The notes under the pieces are model-generated. The model was not told the origin of the DNA. It was given only the letters and a program-made list of their open reading frames with translations, and did no database searches. Position numbers and translations under genes: made by a program. Shown in pieces: positions 58,976-64,000 of a stretch of DNA of 64,000 nt (position 1 is the first letter of the stretch; the number at the start of each line of letters is the position of its first letter). Location of the stretch: positions 54,911,849-54,975,848 of the forward strand of contig CP136062.1 in the NCBI GenBank assembly GCA_032622095.1, written 5' to 3'. Source of the stretch: Siphonodentalium dalli (Eukaryota > Mollusca > Scaphopoda > Gadilida > Siphonodentaliidae).

Positions 58976-59989
58976 GCCTCTCTGTATGGGAGGCATTGGG
59001 TCAGATTCCACAGTTGAAGTTGGTGATGTTCAGCCATTAATTACTTTGATTATGCGATTTAACTTGGATTAAATTAAATTTTAATTGGAAATACCCATGA
59101 CCAGTGTGTTGGTGAACTGCTTGGTGAACTTTCAAGCACCGTACATCTATAAAATGGCTTTGTTGATGTCAAATGATCCAATATTCCCAATATTCAATAA
59201 ATTGTGACCTACAAAACTTGAAAATATAAGGGTACATGTAACATAACTTGCTGAATGCTGATATAAGCCCAAGTTGCCAGGAAATGATATGGGGGCCATT
59301 GGTTCATTTCTTTCACCTTTCATATGCTTCAGAACAACCAGACAGCCCCCATTTTAGGTTTACTTTAAAAAGTACCCCCATTAGTCACAAGGGGGTACCC
59401 CCCCCCCCTCACTCAAACCTATCACCTCTGTCCCCCAAAATGTCCCCAAATTAGCCTAATCTAAAGGCGTGAAATAACGGTGGTATTTCTAACAAAATTT
59501 CATATACATGTATATGCAGTGGGGGTCTACTCGGTGTTGAGTGTTTTGCTTATCGCATACTCTTTACATACATGTAGATGTACTGTTTGTTTACATAAGA
59601 TGACGTTTGCTTACATACAATGTAACACAAAGTACTAACATAACAACATGCTGAAATTAATGTGATACATGTATTTATGATTGGTATAAGAACAAGGTTT
59701 GTTTATAATATTAATTCTGTTTATGGCGGTTTTAACGGATGTTTTAACAGCTATACCCAGCGCCAACACTTACCCAATCTTTAAAAATATCCTCATGGAC
59801 ATATATCATAATTTTCTTCAACGTCTGGTGTGACAACCCGCTAATACCTGTAGGGCTGTAGACCGTGTATCATAACCTAACGGCATGTATCGTAACTCCA
59901 CCACAGTGACCGTTACCATACTGCTGCCATTGCCAATTCATTAAAAGCGACACATCACATATTCATTATTAGCTCAACGACGTCCATGT
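58976..59989. other. Unassigned sequence with C-rich tract
   Basis: No gene recognised. A C run of about 10 lies at 59399-59408. Confidence 0.45.
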
Positions 59990-61590
59990 GTGCGTGTGTG
60001 TGTCTGTCAACAATTTCCTTTGGCGCTGGCTACAGGTCGTACCTTTGGTCTGATCTTTATCAAATTTGTCATGAATGTTGACATTGACATGTAGATGGGA
60101 ACAGGTCATTTTGGGTCATTGGCCAAAAACATGGCGGCTGACAGCCATCTTGGATTTCAAAATTAAATCGATTGGCGCGGTCTACATGTCTTACTGTTTG
60201 TCTGATCATCATGAAATTTATCATGGATGTTAACGAGTCATTTTGTGGTTGTTCCACCAAAAAACATGGCTGCCAGCAGCCATCTTTGATTTTACTCTTT
60301 GCATGACTAAATCCTTTGGCGCGGGCTACAGGTCGTAGCTTTGGTAGGATCTTCATGAAATTTGTCATGGATGTTAACAATGACATGTAGATTGGAAAGA
60401 ATCCTTTTGGGGTCATTCGGCCAAAAACATGGCCGCTGGCAGCCATCTTGGATTTCAAAATTAAATCGATTCGCGTGGTCTACAGGTCATACTGTTCGTC
60501 TGATTATAATGAAATTTGTCATGGATGTTAATAATGACAGGCAGATGGGAACGAGCCATTTTGGGGTCGTTCGGCCAAAAAAACATGGCCGCCAGCAGCC
60601 ATCTTGGATTTTACTCTTTGCATGACTAAATCCTCTGGCGCGGGCTACAGGTCGTAGCTTTGGTCGGATCTTCATGAAATTTGTCATTGGTGTTAACAAT
60701 GACATGTAGATGGGAACGAGCTGTTTTGTGGTCATTCGGCCAAAATACATCTTGGATTTTACTCTTTGCTTGACTAAATCCTTCAGCACAGGCTCTAGGT
60801 TGTACATTTGGTCATATCATTATGATATTTGTCATCGCTATTGACATGTAGATAACATTGACATGTAGATGTGAACGAGTCATTTTGGGGTAGTTTGACC
60901 AAAAAACATGGCCACCAGCAGCCATCTTGGATTTTACTCTTTGCATGACTAAATCCTTTGGCACAGGCTACAGGTCCTTACTTTAGTCAGATCATTATGA
61001 AATTTGTCATGAATGTTGATGTTGACATGTGGATGGGAGTGAGTCATTTTGGGGTCATTTGGCCAGAAAACATGGCCGGCAGCGGTCATCTTGGATTTCA
61101 AAATTCAATCCATTAGCACGGGCCACAGGTCGTATCTTTTGTCGGATCATTATTAAATTTGTCATGGATGTTAAAATGGACATGTAGATGGGAAATGAGT
61201 AATTTTGGGGTTGTTCGGCCAAAAACATGGCCGCCAGCAGCCATTTTGGATTATACTCTTTGCATGACTACATTCTTTGTCAAGGGCTACAAGTGGAATC
61301 TTTGGTCCAATCATCATGAGATTTGTAATGGATGTTAACAATTACATGTAGATGGGAAAAGGTTCATTTTGAATTCAACCAAGAAACCTGGTCGCCAGCA
61401 GCCATCTTGTATTTTACTCTTTACACGACTAAATCCTTTGACACGGGCTACAGGTCGTATCTTTTGTCGGATCATCATGAAATTTGTGAAGGATGTTAAC
61501 AATGACATGTAAATAGGAAGGAGTCTTTTTTGTGTCATTTGGCAAAAAAACGATGGCTGTCGCGGCCATCTTGGATTTTATTCTTTGCAT
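59990..61590. repeat. Satellite-like array with GCCATCTTGGATTT units
   Basis: About ten units of 135-178 bases, each holding TTTGTCATGGATGTTAACAA, ACATGTAGATGGGAACGAG, a GGCCAAAAACATGG word and GCCATCTTGGATTT. Early units alternate between a type ending TTTCAAAATTAAATCGATT and one ending TTTTACTCTTTGCATGAC, suggesting a dimeric higher-order repeat. The long minus-strand frames (for example 60069-60458) are repeat shadows. Confidence 0.85.
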
Positions 61591-62290
61591 AACTAGGCCT
61601 TTCAACTTTCCACATTCCTAATCGCTCCATTAACTGTAACACATGAAATTATTCCCTTTCCTCATTGAGCTACAGTGTCATTGACACTTTAATAATTACA
61701 TTTCAGTCAATTCACATTTTCAGCTGCATATACATGTATACCGGTATGTGAACCAATTTCATCATTACAGAAATTGCAAATTCATCGTTGATTCCATCAT
61801 CTCAACATTTCACTAAAGTGAGACTTTATGTTCACACATTGATTCATTCAGGCAACATTTTTTTTCCATTTCTACACTGGTCATTGCATTGATCGTCTTC
61901 AATGGGGATAATCTATAATTATATATGTATATCATTGTTAACTATTAAAGTGACATTTCTCTTCCTCCCAATCGATATTGCATTAAAATGACGCTGCATA
62001 TTCATTACACTTCATTCAATAATTTATGTTTCTACATCACTTATTGCATTGATTGCCTTCAGGTAAGGTAAGCTATGTCCGACTCAAATATTAAAGTGAC
62101 GCATCATATTCACTACACTTTATTCAATAATTTCTTTTTCTACATAGTTTACACGTATTGCATTTATTGCCTGCAGCTAAGGTAATCTATGTCCGACTCA
62201 AATAATACAAATATTAGAGGCATTCCATTTCCATCCATTAATTCTAAGGAAACTTCTGCTGTGATATATATATATATATGTATATATACA
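61591..62290. other. Unassigned sequence
   Basis: Weak internal repetition around ATTCACTACACTT.ATTCAATAAT (about 62003 and 62110) followed by TTATTGCCTTCAG.TAAGGTAA. No gene recognised. Confidence 0.4.
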
Positions 62291-62291
62291 T

Positions 62292-62815
62292 ACAGGGTAC
62301 TACATGTGCTACACCACTCGGAGAAATGTCTGTGTCATCACACTAAAATACCATGTTAGAACTTGAATTGATATATTCGTAATCGTATATAGTCACCAAT
62401 AGCCGTGTTACTACAGTAGTACCTGACATTGCCTATCTAGTGAACTATTCAAACCCAACAGGCCTGGTTGATTTCACTGTGGGGTGATGGTTCACTTCCA
62501 TCCTCAAGCTACTTTTCTTTTCTGACGTGCAGGGGTAGATATGCTTGAGGCCCCACCACAGTTAAATTCGCACCAGGTTCTCAGCTATTATTATCTTATG
62601 TTCGAACTTTACTCATATGTTTGGACTGATCATAACCATGATTTCAATGCTGGGTTTGAATAGTTCACTAGATGGGCAATGTCCGTTACTACGGTAGTAA
62701 CCCGGCTATTGGTGACTATATACGATTACGAATATATTAATCCAAGTTCTAGCATGGTATTTGTGTGACGACACAGACATTTCTCCGAGTGGTGTAACAC
62801 ATGCAGTACCCTGTA
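62292..62815. repeat. Long inverted repeat (arms about 170 bases)
   Basis: Left arm from TACAGGGTACTACATGTG (62292) to GAACTATTCAAACCCA (62458) is repeated in inverse orientation at about 62648-62815, with roughly a dozen differences. The loop is about 190 bases. It resembles a foldback transposon or a hairpin-forming MITE. No target duplication was identified. Confidence 0.85.
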
Positions 62816-63817
62816 TGGTACATCATATAATTATTGTAACGTTGAACTTAATGATCAACTTGGTGGTTGCTCCATTACGTGTCACGTACGATCATATTAG
62901 TCTCATACTGTGGTACTGTGGAGTGTGCAACGATACATACAACATATTACAAAGTTAGTACAATTTTGTCATGTGTTATGTTAGTGGTACAGTGTGTATG
63001 TACATTCTGGCAGTGGACACGGATAAGTTGGATAACAACACACAATATTGTTGAATACAGCATGAATTATTGTACATATGCTGCAACATTCTCATCTTTT
63101 GTATATATCTTCTATTTGTATCTCAATATCTATTTGATAAGAAAATAAATCGTATTAACAATAATGGCAATAAACTTGTGATACAGACAATGAAATGTTC
63201 TAATATGAATAAATAGGCTAGCCAACTTCAATTATGATTAAATTGAATTGGGACTGCTGCAGACAATGGCTGTAAAGTCACACTTGTACAATAGGGCTAA
63301 TTAACTGAACAAAGCAGGTGTGATGTACATCGGTAGACCTAATTAGCTGGTTTGTCATTTACTGCACTCATGGAGTTAAGCCTCATTTAATCCTCATCAG
63401 GATTAACAACGGATGATCATCAAATAAATCTTAATGTTATCTTCATTGTGTTGGGTATTGAATCTAACAGAACATGCAAATAATTTATAATTCTTTCTGG
63501 TGATATTTTCATAAATATTATGCGTTAGTTTGAATGCATGTAAGAAAATTAAAAATATATTAAAAATTATTTACATAAATAAATACAAATAAAACATAAT
63601 GTATTCCCAATACGTTGGTGCATAACTTCATGATGAAACATTTCCAATACATGTAAATGTAAAAAAGTTTATATGTTTATTGCTTGCATCTTTCTATTGT
63701 TTCAGTCGTTTCTTGTTTCCATGTTATGCAGTGATGTCTTTATTCAATCAAATTTGATATGTTAATTTGAATTATTTCATTATTTATTCCTATGCGATCA
63801 AAATGGTTGAAAACTAA
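62816..63817. other. Unassigned sequence
   Basis: AT-rich. No motif-bearing frame or repeat recognised. Confidence 0.45.
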
Positions 63818-63989
63818 CAATTGTAATCAGATGTAATCAAAAAGTAATCGATTACATTTACTAAAGTAATTGTAATCGTAATCGATTACATTGAAAAAAA
63901 TGTAATCAGTAATCGTAATCGTAATCATGTAAATCAAAAGTAATTGTAATCGTAATTGATTACATTGGTATGTAATCGCCCCAACCCTG
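63818..63989. repeat. GTAATCGATTAC-rich right terminus
   Basis: Mirror of the left terminus: many TGTAATC/GATTACA words ending at CCCCAACCCTG (63989), followed by the duplicated GTGCAGGG. Confidence 0.9.
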
Positions 63990-64000
63990 GTGCAGGGACA

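Larger units (their letters stand above)
55021..63989. mobile_element. Large hAT-like element, 8.97 kb, no transposase seen
   Basis: Left end CAGGGTTGGGGTAATCG and right end CGATTACATACC... read inversely as CAGGGTTGGGGCGATTAC; both are flanked by a perfect 8-base duplication GTGCAGGG (55013-55020 and 63990-63997). CAGGGTTGGGG ends with 8-base duplications are typical of hAT elements. Inside each end lie about 170 bases of GTAATC/GATTAC words. I see no transposase frame. The cargo comprises minisatellites, a Helitron remnant, a TIR element, a satellite array and a long inverted repeat. Either one unusually long non-autonomous element, or a normal element expanded by later insertions. Confidence 0.8.

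Noticed and set aside
60069-61538. Minus-strand frames of 67-129 codons
   Set aside because: They follow the satellite unit (repeated KSKIQDGCW-type blocks) and are repeat shadows.

Overview
The window is eukaryotic, AT-rich and dominated by transposable elements; almost no bacterial-style coding density is present. Intronless peptide-type GPCRs, a high density of Helitrons, hAT-like elements, L1/Tx1-like LINEs and a Penelope-like retroelement, plus abundant TACATGTA-type words, fit a marine invertebrate, most likely a lophotrochozoan (mollusc, brachiopod or annelid relative). That taxonomic placement is inference. No sequence search was possible.

The only gene that looks intact and cellular is a single-exon rhodopsin-family GPCR at 14255-15301. 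A truncated paralogue lies 3.7 kb upstream (10552-10880). Their downstream sequence exists in three copies (10.88-12.16, 15.70-16.18 and 16.36-18.22 kb), so this is a locally duplicating receptor locus. Palindrome-rich inserts sit at two of the duplication joints.

Layout. 1-2.3 kb: nothing recognised. 2.3-3.6 kb: diverged tandem repeat. 4.1-9.2 kb: old LINE (ORF1 coiled coil, RNA-binding part, ORF2 endonuclease start) broken by a reverse-strand LINE 3' end, a 586-bp hAT-like element with perfect 8-bp target duplication, and a 1.75-kb TA-flanked TIR element. 9.8-18.2 kb: GPCR locus. 19.86-27.11 kb: composite array T-U-U-T-U-T (T about 452 bp with inverted ends, U about 899 bp) with a young 5'-truncated L1/Tx1-like LINE (929-codon open frame) inserted in the third U between 122-bp target duplications. 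27.5-36.8 kb: a decayed L1/Tx1-like LINE interrupted by a TTAA-flanked piggyBac-like MITE and by a 5.3-kb Helitron; the LINE reading frame continues exactly across the Helitron ends. The Helitron itself carries a minisatellite, a 0.95-kb duplication and a TTA-flanked 1.73-kb TIR element. 41.4-46.1 kb: Penelope-like remnants with an SGNH-esterase-like domain and repeated termini. 47.4-47.7 kb: Jockey-like LINE tail. 52.9-54.6 kb: second Helitron with a 1.19-kb hAT-like element inside. 55.02-63.99 kb: the ends of one 9-kb hAT-like element with a perfect 8-bp target duplication, holding satellites, a Helitron remnant, a TIR element and a large inverted repeat.

The genes do not form a pathway. 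The biological story is a duplicating receptor locus in a region where nested insertions can be ordered in time because empty sites, target duplications and resumed reading frames are visible.
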